DNA of 64,000 nucleotides from Gemmatimonadota bacterium (GTDB taxonomy: Bacteria > Gemmatimonadota > Gemmatimonadetes > Gemmatimonadales > Gemmatimonadaceae): assembly GCA_016704465.1 (NCBI GenBank), contig JADJAD010000004.1, forward strand, positions 496,001 to 560,000. Direction: 5' to 3'. Shown here one piece after another: positions 50,187 to 58,514 of this stretch. The position numbers were made by a program, and so were the translations under genes. Below the pieces are notes generated by a model. The model was not told the origin of the DNA. It saw only the letters and a program-made list of their open reading frames with translations, and made no database searches. Positions within the stretch are counted from its first letter, which is position 1. The number at the start of each line of letters is the position of its first letter.

Positions 50187-52121
50187 ATGGCTACTGTCGC
50201 CGCCAGTCCGACCTACACCGCGAGCGCAACGCCCCAGCGCTCGCGACTGATGAGTTGGCTCACGACCACCGACCACAAGGTGATCGGGACGCTGTACCTG
50301 CACACCTCACTCTTCTTCTTTGTCCTCGGCGGGCTCGAGGCGCTGCTGATCCGCTGGCAGCTGATGCGCCCCAACAGCGTCGTGCTGACCGCCGACCAGT
50401 ACAACCAGCTGTTCACGATGCACGGCACGACGATGGTCTTCCTGGCCATCATGCCGCTGTCCGCCGCCTTCTTCAACTACCTGATCCCGCTGCAGATCGG
50501 GGCGCGCGACGTGGCCTTCCCGCGCCTCAACGCCTTCAGCTACTGGATCTTCCTGCTGGGCGGCGTCTTCATCACCCTGCCCATCTTCTTCTGGGTGGCG
50601 CCCGACGGTGGCTGGTTCGGCTATGCGCCGCTCTCCGGCCGCACCTACTCGCCGGGCCCCAACATGGATTTCTGGGTGCTGGGCCTGCAGATCCTGGGCA
50701 TCTCGTCGCTGGCGGCGTCGTTCAACTTCGCGACCACGATCATCAACATGCGCGCACCGGGGATGAACCTGATGCGCATGCCGATGTTCACGTGGATGTC
50801 GTTCGTCACGCAGTTCCTGATCATCCTGTCCTTCCCGGTCATCACGATCGCCCTGGTCTTCCTGCAGTTCGACCGCTTCTTCGGGACGACCTTCTACCAG
50901 ATCTCCGCCGGGGCCGACCCGCTGCTCTGGCAGCACCTGTTCTGGATCTTCGGCCACCCCGAAGTCTACATCCTCATCCTCCCGGCCTTCGGCCTGGTGA
51001 GCGAGGTGCTGCCGACCAACTCGAGGAAGCCGCTCTTCGGCTACCCGGTCATGGCCTACTCGGGGATCCTGATCGGCTTTCTCGGCTTCGGCGTCTGGGC
51101 GCACCACATGTTCGCCGTGGGCATGGGCCCGATCGCCGACACGGTCTTCGGCCTGACCACGATGCTCATCGCCATCCCGACCGGCGTGAAGATCTTCAAC
51201 TGGATCTTCACCATGTGGGGGGGCTCGATCCGCTTCACCGCCGCGATGAAGTTTGCGATCGCCCTGATCGCGATGTTCGTCATCGGCGGCATCTCGGGCA
51301 TCACCCACGCCTCGCCCCCGTCCGACCTGCAGCAGACCGACACGTACTACATCGTCGCCCACTTTCACTACGTGCTCTTCGGCGGGGCGATCCTGGGAAT
51401 CTTCGCGGGGATCTATCACTACTTCCCCAAGATGTACGGCCGCACGATGAACGAGACGCTCGGGACGTGGCACTTCTGGTTGAACTTCATCGCCATGAAC
51501 CTGACGTTCTTCCCGATGCACTTTGCCGGCATGCTCGGCATGCCACGCCGCATCTACACGTACGATGCCGGCCAGGGCTGGGAGCTGTTCAACATGATGT
51601 CTACGATGGGCGCCTTCCTGCTCGCGCCAGCGACCCTGATCTTCATCTATAACTTCTTCCGCTCCAAGAAGCACGGCGAGCCCTGCGGACCCAACCCCTG
51701 GGATGCCCCGACGCTGGAGTGGTCGATCCCGTCGCCCCCGCCGGAGTACAACTTCGCCAAGATCCCGATGGTCACCTCGCGCTATCCGCTGTGGGACCTC
51801 ACCCACCCGGAACGCACCGCGGAGATCCCCCACACCCAGACCGGGTGGACCGAGGCCACGCAGCAGACCGGCGAGCACGACATGGCGCCGATGCACATCG
51901 AGACCGAGACGCGCACGGCCAAGGAGCTGGGCATCCCCATGCCCTCGTCCACCATCAAGCCGTTCTTCGTCGCGTTAGGCATCGTCCTGATGTTCTCCGG
52001 CCTGCTCTTCCTCCCCAAGGGGATGAAGGTGCCGGCCTTCGCCCTGATGTTCGGCGGCACCGCCATGTGGGTCGGCTACCTGTACGCCTGGCTGACGACC
52101 CCGCTCGAAGACCACCACTAG
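50187..52121 (+). CDS. coxA: Cytochrome c oxidase subunit I
   Basis: Catalytic haem-copper subunit reducing oxygen to water and pumping protons. The 644 residues include the low-spin haem ligand region FTMHGTTMVFLAIMP, the CuB/His-Tyr motif FWIFGHPEVYILILPAFG (A1 type, with the Glu of the D-channel), the HASPPS region and IVAHFHYVLFGG with the two haem ligands. About 12 to 14 membrane helices are present; the C terminus extends with two further helices (FFVALGIVLMFSGLLFLP and MFGGTAMWVGYLYAWL). The octamer at 51973-51980 gives Ala-Leu(TTA)-Gly at one of these. Confidence 0.97.
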   Translation: MATVAASPTYTASATPQRSRLMSWLTTTDHKVIGTLYLHTSLFFFVLGGLEALLIRWQLMRPNSVVLTADQYNQLFTMHGTTMVFLAIMPLSAAFFNYLIPLQIGARDVAFPRLNAFSYWIFLLGGVFITLPIFFWVAPDGGWFGYAPLSGRTYSPGPNMDFWVLGLQILGISSLAASFNFATTIINMRAPGMNLMRMPMFTWMSFVTQFLIILSFPVITIALVFLQFDRFFGTTFYQISAGADPLLWQHLFWIFGHPEVYILILPAFGLVSEVLPTNSRKPLFGYPVMAYSGILIGFLGFGVWAHHMFAVGMGPIADTVFGLTTMLIAIPTGVKIFNWIFTMWGGSIRFTAAMKFAIALIAMFVIGGISGITHASPPSDLQQTDTYYIVAHFHYVLFGGAILGIFAGIYHYFPKMYGRTMNETLGTWHFWLNFIAMNLTFFPMHFAGMLGMPRRIYTYDAGQGWELFNMMSTMGAFLLAPATLIFIYNFFRSKKHGEPCGPNPWDAPTLEWSIPSPPPEYNFAKIPMVTSRYPLWDLTHPERTAEIPHTQTGWTEATQQTGEHDMAPMHIETETRTAKELGIPMPSSTIKPFFVALGIVLMFSGLLFLPKGMKVPAFALMFGGTAMWVGYLYAWLTTPLEDHH

Positions 52122-52149
52122 CCCACACCCCGGGACGGGAGCCGCCTCG

Positions 52150-52179
52150 ACTCCCGTCCCCCGTCCCCCGTCCCCCGTC
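52150..52179. repeat. GTCCCCC heptamer run between coxA and coxC
   Basis: Four tandem GTCCCCC/GTCCCC units in the 67-base gap before coxC, the third location of this heptamer family in the window. Confidence 0.8.
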
Positions 52180-52188
52180 CGCTTCTTC

Positions 52189-52866
52189 ATGTCCGCCTCT
52201 GCTGACGCAGCACACGGCCACCACTACACGACCACCGGTCTCGACAACCGGAAGATCGCCATCTGGGCGTTCATCGGGTCGGAGTGCATGCTGTTCGCCT
52301 CGCTTATCTCGACGTACCTGATCTACAAGGGGAAGAGCCTCGTCGGCCCCTTCCCGCACACGCCGTGGACCGACCCGTCCAGCGGAAAGGTCTTTCCGGC
52401 CATCCTCAACATCCCGGTCACCTCGGCCTCGACGTTCGTGCTCCTCATGTCGTCGCTGGCGATGGTGCTCGCCCTCTCGGCGGTCGAGAACCGCGGCAAG
52501 CCGCTCCCGCCTGGGGCCGGCGCATGGGATAAGGCCCTGACCTCGTCGAAGCTGTGGCTGTGGATGACGTGCCTGTTGGGTGCAGGATTCCTCGCCTTCC
52601 AGGCCTACGAGTTCACCTCGTTCGTCCATGAAGGGCTGACGATCCGGCGCAACCTCTTCGGGTCGTCGTTCTTCACGCTGACCGGCTTCCACGGCGCCCA
52701 CGTCACGGCCGGCGTGATCTGGCTCGGATCGCTGCTCGCCATCGACTACAAGCGTGGCCTGCAGCCCTCCGACGCCCTCGCGGTCGACCTCGCCGCGCTG
52801 TACTGGCATTTTGTCGACGTCGTGTGGATCGCGATCTTCACGCTGCTCTACCTCATTCCCGGCTGA
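52189..52866 (+). CDS. coxC: Cytochrome c oxidase subunit III
   Basis: A 225-residue integral membrane subunit of the oxidase with five predicted helices, the short form found in many bacteria. Typical motifs are IWAFIGSECMLFASLISTYL, FTLTGFHGAHVTAGVIWL and LYWHFVDVVWIAIFTLLYL. It stabilises subunit I and its proton uptake. The N terminus is His-rich. It is followed 8 bases on by subunit IV. Confidence 0.95.
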   Translation: MSASADAAHGHHYTTTGLDNRKIAIWAFIGSECMLFASLISTYLIYKGKSLVGPFPHTPWTDPSSGKVFPAILNIPVTSASTFVLLMSSLAMVLALSAVENRGKPLPPGAGAWDKALTSSKLWLWMTCLLGAGFLAFQAYEFTSFVHEGLTIRRNLFGSSFFTLTGFHGAHVTAGVIWLGSLLAIDYKRGLQPSDALAVDLAALYWHFVDVVWIAIFTLLYLIPG

Positions 52867-52874
52867 GGCCCCAC

Positions 52875-53204
52875 ATGTCGCAAGACAACGCACACGCCGA
52901 GCACTACCACCCGACGTGGAAGGAATACAAGTGGGTGGCGCTCATCCTGTTCCTGATCACGGTCGTCGAGGTCTGGGTCTACTATATCCCGGAGCTGGTG
53001 GCGTCCAAGGCCTTCGTCCCCGGCCTGCTCATCATGTCGGCGGTGAAGTTCGCCATCGTGGTGATGTACTACATGCACCTCAAGTACGACCACAAGCTGT
53101 TCCGGTCGCTCTTCGTCGGACCGCTGCTGGTCGCGATACTGACGCTGCTCGGCCTGCTCTTCCTCTTCTCCAAGATCGCGATCCGGCTCTCGGGCGGCGG
53201 GTAG
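52875..53204 (+). CDS. coxD: Cytochrome c oxidase subunit IV (prokaryotic type)
   Basis: A 109-residue small oxidase subunit with three membrane helices (ALILFLITVVEVWVYYI, KAFVPGLLIMSAVKFAIVVMYYMHLKYD, LFVGPLLVAILTLLGLLFLF). The KFAIVVMYYMHLKYD motif is characteristic of the prokaryotic subunit IV family. It ends the operon, followed by a strong terminator. Assembly genes (ctaB, ctaG) are not in the window. Confidence 0.93.
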   Translation: MSQDNAHAEHYHPTWKEYKWVALILFLITVVEVWVYYIPELVASKAFVPGLLIMSAVKFAIVVMYYMHLKYDHKLFRSLFVGPLLVAILTLLGLLFLFSKIAIRLSGGG

Positions 53205-53240
53205 GCAGCGCGCAGCACGGACTCCCTCGACGCGACGACA

Positions 53241-53274
53241 GAACGGGCGGCTCCTCATCGGGAGCCGCCCGTTC
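53241..53274 (+). terminator. Intrinsic terminator of the oxidase operon
   Basis: Perfect 14-bp stem GAACGGGCGGCTCC / GGAGCCGCCCGTTC, 6-base loop, followed by TCTCTCTGTC. Confidence 0.9.
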
Positions 53275-53431
53275 TCTCTCTGTCGCAACTCGGTGAGCGC
53301 CGCGTGAACCACTCCGGGCCGTCGCGCTCAATGCCCATCAGCTGCCAGCGCCCCTGGCTCCGCCGAGCGCCCCCGTCTCAGGCGGCAGTGCCCAGGCGAG
53401 ACCGTCGCATCTTGTGCGCGCTACGTGTCCG

Positions 53432-53920
53432 TCACATGCCGCGCATGGACATCGCGACGCGATCGAATACGCGGCGATGTTGACGGATCAGGTACGCCCC
53501 CATGGAGACGGAGGCGACGAGGTTAGCGGCGCCGATCTGGTACCAGGCGATCTGGCGCAGCGCAGAAGACTCCGCAACCAGGACGGTAAGTCCAATGCTG
53601 AGCAGCTCCAGCGCCACGAAGAGGATGACAAGGCCCGCCAGGATCGACGGCTCTTTTTCGGCGGCGTTGAAGATGGCCGCGAAGATCAGCCCCACGCCGA
53701 TGAAGGCGAGGTAGTGGAAGATCGTGTAGACCATGATGGTTGCCGGGATCGACATGGGCGTCTCGACACCGAAGAACCCCTGCAGCAGCGAGCCAAGTCC
53801 GTACGGCGTGAAGAACGGGTGGCCGGCGATGATATCCGCGACGAAAAACCAGACGGCGACAGCGGTGGCGCCGATGACTCCCACCACGATTCCTTCCTGA
53901 CGTACTCGTCCCTGAGCCAT
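53432..53920 (-). CDS. Integral membrane protein, unknown
   Basis: A 162-residue protein with four membrane helices (about 13-33, 60-82, 92-112 and 118-140) and short polar loops. The ATG at 53920 has a good GGAGG ribosome site 8 bases upstream, which decides against the longer start at 53968. Motifs FVADIIAGHPFFTPYGLGSLLQG and YTIFHYLAFIGVGLIFAAIFNAAE are recognisable as an uncharacterised bacterial family, not assigned a function here. Convergent with the oxidase operon. Confidence 0.82.
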   Translation of the reverse strand: MAQGRVRQEGIVVGVIGATAVAVWFFVADIIAGHPFFTPYGLGSLLQGFFGVETPMSIPATIMVYTIFHYLAFIGVGLIFAAIFNAAEKEPSILAGLVILFVALELLSIGLTVLVAESSALRQIAWYQIGAANLVASVSMGAYLIRQHRRVFDRVAMSMRGM

Positions 53921-54079
53921 GCGCAAACCTCCAGTGGGGTCGTTCGAAACCATGAGAGAATGATCCAATGCCGCCCTCTGTCTCAGAAAAAGGGTAGCAG
54001 TCCGGACGTGCGGACGCGATAGTAACCTGGATTCCGGGTCTGGCCTTTCCGCTGTGGCCGCTACGTACCGTATTCACCC

Positions 54080-55348
54080 ATGACGGCAATTGATCCGCGC
54101 AGCTCCGACGGTATAAACGCGGCCGAAGCGCTTTCCGTGCCAACGAACGCCCCGTCTCCGGCCACCGACTCGCGCGCCATTGCGAGCGCCGAGTCGAAGG
54201 CCGGCGCGCCAGTGCGCCCGCAACGCGAGCGGTTGCTTTCGCTCGACGTGTTCCGCGGCATGACGGTCGCGGCCATGCTGCTCGTGAACAATCCCGGGAG
54301 CTGGGGGGCGATCTACCCTCCCCTGGGTCACGCCCGGTGGCACGGGTGGACACCGACCGACCTGATTTTCCCGTTCTTCCTGTTCATTGTCGGGGTGACG
54401 ACGCACCTCTCGCTGGCGGCCCGGCGGGCGCGAGGCGACGACGAGGGGGCGATTGTCGGGCAGATCATGCGGCGGGGGCTGTTGATCATCCTTTTCGGCC
54501 TCGTGCTCGCCGCGTTTCCCTTCTTTCCGGCGACGCGCTTCACCGACATCCGCCTCCCGGGGGTGCTGCAGCGCATCGGCCTGGCGTACCTGGGTGGCGC
54601 GCTGCTGACCCGACGGGCGTCCGCTCGGCAGCAGGTCGCCATCCTGGCGGCGCTGCTGTACGGCTACTGGTTCGCCATGACGCTGCTTCCGGTCCCCGGT
54701 CGGGGGATGGGGGCGCTCCTGCTGGACGACCCCTCGGCGTCGCTCGCGGCCTACATCGATCGTGCCGTGTTTGGCGCGCACCTGTGGCGATCGTCGGTGA
54801 CGTGGGATCCCGAGGGGTTGTTCTCTACCGTGCCCGCGGTGGGCACGGTAGTCCTCGGCGTGCTGGCGGGGCGATGGCTCAGCGCGCCCCGCCCGCTCGC
54901 CGAGCGGCTGGTGGCGCTGTTCGCGGTCGGCTCGTTATGCATGGTCGCGGGCCTCATGTGGGGCTGGTCGTTCCCCATCAACAAGAGCCTGTGGACGAGC
55001 TCCTACGTCCTGTTCACCGCCGGCATGGCGGCCGCCACGCTGGCAACCTGCACGTGGCTGATCGATATGTTAGGCCTAACGTGGTGGACTCGCCCCTTTC
55101 GCTGGTACGGGATGAACCCCATGATTGCATTCGTGGGTTCGGGAATGATGGCACGCCTGATATATTCGGTCCTCACGGTGCCGTATCGCGGTGAGCGGGC
55201 TCCAATCCAGCGGGTGATCTTCGAGCAGTACTACGCCTCGTGGCTTGCCCCACGCAACGCGTCGTTGCTGTTCGCCGTGACCTTCGTCCTCCTCTGGGCG
55301 GTGCTGCTCGGGGTGCTCCACCGCAAGCGGATCTTCTTCAAAGTCTGA
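54080..55348 (+). CDS. NagX/HGSNAT-like membrane acyltransferase
   Basis: A 422-residue multipass protein of the heparan-alpha-glucosaminide N-acetyltransferase/NagX group, which moves acetyl groups across the membrane onto amino sugars. After a 50-residue polar N terminus comes the family start RERLLSLDVFRGMTVAAMLLVNNPGSW, then GWTPTDLIFPFFLFIVGV with the conserved Asp, RRGLLIILFGL, LPGVLQRIGLAYLGGALL and later INKSLWTSSYVLFTAGMA and WYGMNPMIAFVGS. About 10 helices. It probably modifies peptidoglycan or other sugars; the next gene acts on peptidoglycan. It contains the double octamer palindrome GTTAGGCCTAAC. Confidence 0.88.
   Translation: MTAIDPRSSDGINAAEALSVPTNAPSPATDSRAIASAESKAGAPVRPQRERLLSLDVFRGMTVAAMLLVNNPGSWGAIYPPLGHARWHGWTPTDLIFPFFLFIVGVTTHLSLAARRARGDDEGAIVGQIMRRGLLIILFGLVLAAFPFFPATRFTDIRLPGVLQRIGLAYLGGALLTRRASARQQVAILAALLYGYWFAMTLLPVPGRGMGALLLDDPSASLAAYIDRAVFGAHLWRSSVTWDPEGLFSTVPAVGTVVLGVLAGRWLSAPRPLAERLVALFAVGSLCMVAGLMWGWSFPINKSLWTSSYVLFTAGMAAATLATCTWLIDMLGLTWWTRPFRWYGMNPMIAFVGSGMMARLIYSVLTVPYRGERAPIQRVIFEQYYASWLAPRNASLLFAVTFVLLWAVLLGVLHRKRIFFKV
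55069..55080. other. Palindromic double octamer core GTTAGGCCTAAC
   Basis: Two opposed copies of the GTTAGGC core overlap to a perfect 12-bp palindrome inside the acyltransferase gene, coding Met-Leu(TTA)-Gly-Leu(CTA)-Thr. Confidence 0.9.
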
Positions 55349-55394
55349 CGCCCGCCGCGCGCGAACGCGCGGTGCAGGAGGTACCCACGTCGAG

Positions 55395-57128
55395 ATGCTG
55401 ATGCGTCCCCTGCTTCGTCTCCGGTCCCTGATCACGGCGCACACCGCCGCGCGGCGCACCGCCGCGCGCCACGTGGCCCGCTGCGCCGCGTTGGGCCTCA
55501 CCGCGTCCGCCCTGCTGGCGCCGTCCCCGCTCGCAGCCGTTGCGCCGCTCGCCATGCCACAGACAGCGGGCACGGGAAAGGGAGCAAGCAAGGCCGCGAC
55601 GAAACCCAAGGCCAAACCCAAGGCGAAACCGGCAGCGAAAACCAAGGCAGCCACCAAGGCAGCCACCAAGCCAGCAACCCGCAAGCGCTCCAGCGCGCCC
55701 ACCCGGCGCACCACGAAGGCCGTCCCCGTCCTTCGCCACACGACACCGCGCGGCGAGATTGCCCTCGCCGCCGACCTGCACGCCTTGCTGACGGCTCGCA
55801 CGACCAGCGGGGCGTGGGGTGTGCTCGTGTCGTCCCTGTCGCACGGCGATACGCTGTTTGCGTTCCGCGGCGATGCCCCGATGCTCCCCGCCTCGACGCT
55901 CAAGCTGTACACGACCGCCCTGGCCTTCGATCGCCTCGGCCCGGGGCACCAGCTGTCCACCGCCATCCTGCGCGACGGCTCGGTAGACGCCGATGGCACG
56001 CTGCGCGGCTCGCTCTACCTGCAGGGCGGGGGCGATCCGTCGCTCTCGACGCGCTACGCCGGCGGCGCCGGCCCGGACGCCCCCATGGCCGCACTCGCCC
56101 GGCTCGTCGCGGACGCCGGGATCACCCGGATCCGCGGTGACGTCGTGGGCGACGCCAGCGCGTTCGACAGCAAGCGCATTCCCGACGGCTGGTTGGCCCG
56201 ATACCTCAATGACTCGTACGCCGCCCGCGTATCGGCGCTCTCGCTCAACGAGAACCTGCTCAACGTCGCGATCGCTCCCGGCAAGGGGCAGAGCGGCGTC
56301 GTGACCCTGCAGCCCGCCACCGTCGCGTACAAGGTCGTGAACAACACGCGCACGATCGCCGGGTCGCGCGCCTCAAAGCTGGTCGTCTCACGCACCAGCG
56401 ATGGCACGATCGTGGCCCGCGGGACCATCGGGAGCCGGTCGCAGCCCAAGGTCTATCAAGTGGTGGTCGACGATCCGGCCCTCATGACGACCGGCGCCTT
56501 CCGCAAGGCGCTGGAACGACAGGGAATCACGGTCGACGGCGAACTACGCATGGGCAACACCCCGCCCAGCTCCGAGCGGGTCGCCACGTACAGGTCGCCC
56601 CCCCTGTCGACCCTCGCGGGCGACATGAACCGCGAGAGCGTCAACCACATCGCCGAGCTGCTCTTTCGCAGTGCAGGGCGCCCGGGTGCGCCCGACGGCG
56701 TCGGCTCGGCGGAGCGGGCGAACATGGCCCTGCGCCAGTTTCTCACGCAGAAAGTCGGCGCACGAGCCGACGCGGTGAGTGCCGCCGACGGCAGTGGTCT
56801 CTCCACGCTCGACCGCATCACCGCCCGGTCGCTCGTGCAACTGCTCGGCTACGCCAACCGTGCGCAGTGGGGGACCGAGTTCCACCAGTCGCTCCCGGTC
56901 GCCGGAAAATCCGACATGCTGCGTCGCCGCATGGTCGCCACGCCGGCGGCCGGGAACCTGCACGCCAAGACCGGGACGACCAGCGAAGTCATCGCCCTCG
57001 GCGGCTACGTGACGGCCCGCAACGGAGAGCTGCTCGCCTTTTCGTTCCTGTACAACGGCACCGACCGGTGGCGCGCCCGCGAGACCATCGATGCCATGGG
57101 AGCGACGCTCGCCGACTGGAGTCGCTGA
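55395..57128 (+). CDS. dacB: D-alanyl-D-alanine carboxypeptidase/endopeptidase, PBP4 family (S13)
   Basis: Periplasmic penicillin-binding protein trimming peptidoglycan peptides. The 577 residues hold all three active-site motifs: S167-T-L-K170, S415-V-N417 and K525-T-G527 in HAKTGTTSEV. The large PBP4 insertion domains lie between the first two. An AGGAGG ribosome site lies 13 bases before the ATG at 55395. The N terminus is unusual: an Arg-rich 30-residue n-region precedes the hydrophobic signal, and residues 57-100 are an Ala/Lys/Pro tract (KPKAKPKAKPAAKTKAATKA) that may contact the cell wall or an anionic polymer. Confidence 0.94.
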   Translation: MLMRPLLRLRSLITAHTAARRTAARHVARCAALGLTASALLAPSPLAAVAPLAMPQTAGTGKGASKAATKPKAKPKAKPAAKTKAATKAATKPATRKRSSAPTRRTTKAVPVLRHTTPRGEIALAADLHALLTARTTSGAWGVLVSSLSHGDTLFAFRGDAPMLPASTLKLYTTALAFDRLGPGHQLSTAILRDGSVDADGTLRGSLYLQGGGDPSLSTRYAGGAGPDAPMAALARLVADAGITRIRGDVVGDASAFDSKRIPDGWLARYLNDSYAARVSALSLNENLLNVAIAPGKGQSGVVTLQPATVAYKVVNNTRTIAGSRASKLVVSRTSDGTIVARGTIGSRSQPKVYQVVVDDPALMTTGAFRKALERQGITVDGELRMGNTPPSSERVATYRSPPLSTLAGDMNRESVNHIAELLFRSAGRPGAPDGVGSAERANMALRQFLTQKVGARADAVSAADGSGLSTLDRITARSLVQLLGYANRAQWGTEFHQSLPVAGKSDMLRRRMVATPAAGNLHAKTGTTSEVIALGGYVTARNGELLAFSFLYNGTDRWRARETIDAMGATLADWSR

Positions 57129-57130
57129 CC

Positions 57131-57182
57131 ACCCTGCACCACCCTGCACCACCCTGCACCACGCGCGCACCACGCGCGCACC
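57131..57182. repeat. Short tandem repeats, 3 x 10 bp and 2 x 11 bp
   Basis: Three exact copies of ACCCTGCACC followed directly by two of ACGCGCGCACC, downstream of dacB. Confidence 0.9.
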
Positions 57183-57207
57183 ACGCGAACCGCTGCATCG
57201 AACAAGG

Positions 57208-57238
57208 ACGCCCCGCGAAGCCAGGCTTCGCGGGGCGT
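57208..57238. terminator. Bidirectional intrinsic terminator
   Basis: ACGCCCCGCGAAGCC and its exact complement (15 bp) around a single central base, so a loop of about 5 bases; followed by TGTCGTCGG. Lies between convergent dacB and the saccharopine dehydrogenase gene. Confidence 0.85.
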
Positions 57239-57278
57239 TGTCGTCGGGGACTCCAAGCGCCCCAGGCTCGTCTGGGCG

Positions 57279-58424
57279 CTACGTGCGCGACGCCTCGATC
57301 ACGACCCCCCGGGCCGCGAGTTCGGCGATGTACGCCTCGGCCGGCATGCTCTCGTCCGGAGTCAGCACCCCGGCGGCGATGCGTCCTCGCCCCTGAAAGA
57401 GCCCCGTGATCGCCAGCGAATAGCCCGTGCAGCGCATCATCGCCGAGATCCCACGCTGCTCGTCGAAACGGTCCACCAGCTGCCAGGAGCGCGTTCCGGC
57501 CACGCCTCCTGCGTCGCGCCCACGCACCGTGACACGGAGCGCGACCATATCCGGCTTGGCTGACGTGAGGCGCGGCTCCATGACGGCGACCGCGACGTCG
57601 CGTGGCGACACAGACACCCCCTTCACCTCTACCGGTTCGAGCTGCAGCAGCCCGAGGTCGCGAATCGCCTCCATGATCGCCGCGTGCCCCGGATAGCGCA
57701 GCGTCTTGTACTCCATCGTCGGGATCTTCCCTTCGTACCGGAACGCCATCGTGGACAGGCCACCGGCCGTGTGAAACGCCTCCAGTGACCCCAGCGGCGC
57801 CGGGAAGGGGACCATCTCGAGTTCGGAGAGCGCCTTCACCTGCGTGCGCTTTCCGTCGCGCACGACCCACGACAGCGTCGTGTAGTAGTCGAGCACCCCT
57901 TCGAGCGAGTACACGATCTGGTAGTTGAGCGGCGGCTCGGGAAACTGCGGGAGCCCGCCGACGAAGATCTTCACCTCGTCGACGGCGTCGAACTGCGAAA
58001 TGCCGTACTGGGCCAGGATGTTCACCATGCCTGGCGCAACGCCGCAGTCCGGGATAATCGAGACGCCCTTGGCCTTGGCCGCCTCGTGCAGCTTCTTCTG
58101 GTTGAAGACGATCTCGGTGTTGCCGCCAAGGTCGCAGAAGTGCGCCCCGGCCTCGACTGCCAGCCCGGCCAGCGCCTCGTTGAAGTAGTACGGAATGGCG
58201 CTCATGACGACCTGGCAGTCGCGCATGTGTGCGAGCACGCCCGCATGATCACGGACGTCGAGCACCGTCGGCACGAGTCGATCGCCGACGTAGGGCGTCA
58301 GGAACGATGGCAGGGCATCGATGTGGAGATCGGCGAGGCGAACCTCCGCGACGTCGGGGTTCTGCAGGAGATCAAAGGCGCACGCCGAACCCTGGAGGCC
58401 GGCGCCGAGAACGAGCATCCGCAT
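57279..58424 (-). CDS. Saccharopine dehydrogenase-family oxidoreductase
   Basis: NAD(P)-dependent enzyme, 381 residues, of the saccharopine dehydrogenase/LYS9-like family. The Rossmann start MLVLGAGLQGSACAFDLL is followed by VRLADLH, LDVRDHAGVLAHM, the conserved SAIPYYFNEALAGLAVEAGAHFCDLGGN and PDCGVAPGMVNILA. The C-terminal domain includes YSLEGVLDYYT and ETLRYPGH-like TLRYPGHAAIM. It may act in lysine metabolism, but related enzymes work on other amino-acid conjugates and no lysine gene is adjacent. A second in-frame ATG (58418) is equally possible. Confidence 0.87.
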   Translation of the reverse strand: MRMLVLGAGLQGSACAFDLLQNPDVAEVRLADLHIDALPSFLTPYVGDRLVPTVLDVRDHAGVLAHMRDCQVVMSAIPYYFNEALAGLAVEAGAHFCDLGGNTEIVFNQKKLHEAAKAKGVSIIPDCGVAPGMVNILAQYGISQFDAVDEVKIFVGGLPQFPEPPLNYQIVYSLEGVLDYYTTLSWVVRDGKRTQVKALSELEMVPFPAPLGSLEAFHTAGGLSTMAFRYEGKIPTMEYKTLRYPGHAAIMEAIRDLGLLQLEPVEVKGVSVSPRDVAVAVMEPRLTSAKPDMVALRVTVRGRDAGGVAGTRSWQLVDRFDEQRGISAMMRCTGYSLAITGLFQGRGRIAAGVLTPDESMPAEAYIAELAARGVVIEASRT

Positions 58425-58514
58425 GGCGAGAAGTTCCTCAGGTGCAGTGATGGAGGCCGGAATGTAGCTGGCCCAGCCCGCAAACGGAGTCGGCGAATAC
58501 GGACGCCGACGTCG

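Noticed and set aside
50307..51896. 529-codon minus-strand frame
   Set aside because: Antisense to coxA, highly charged, no domain.
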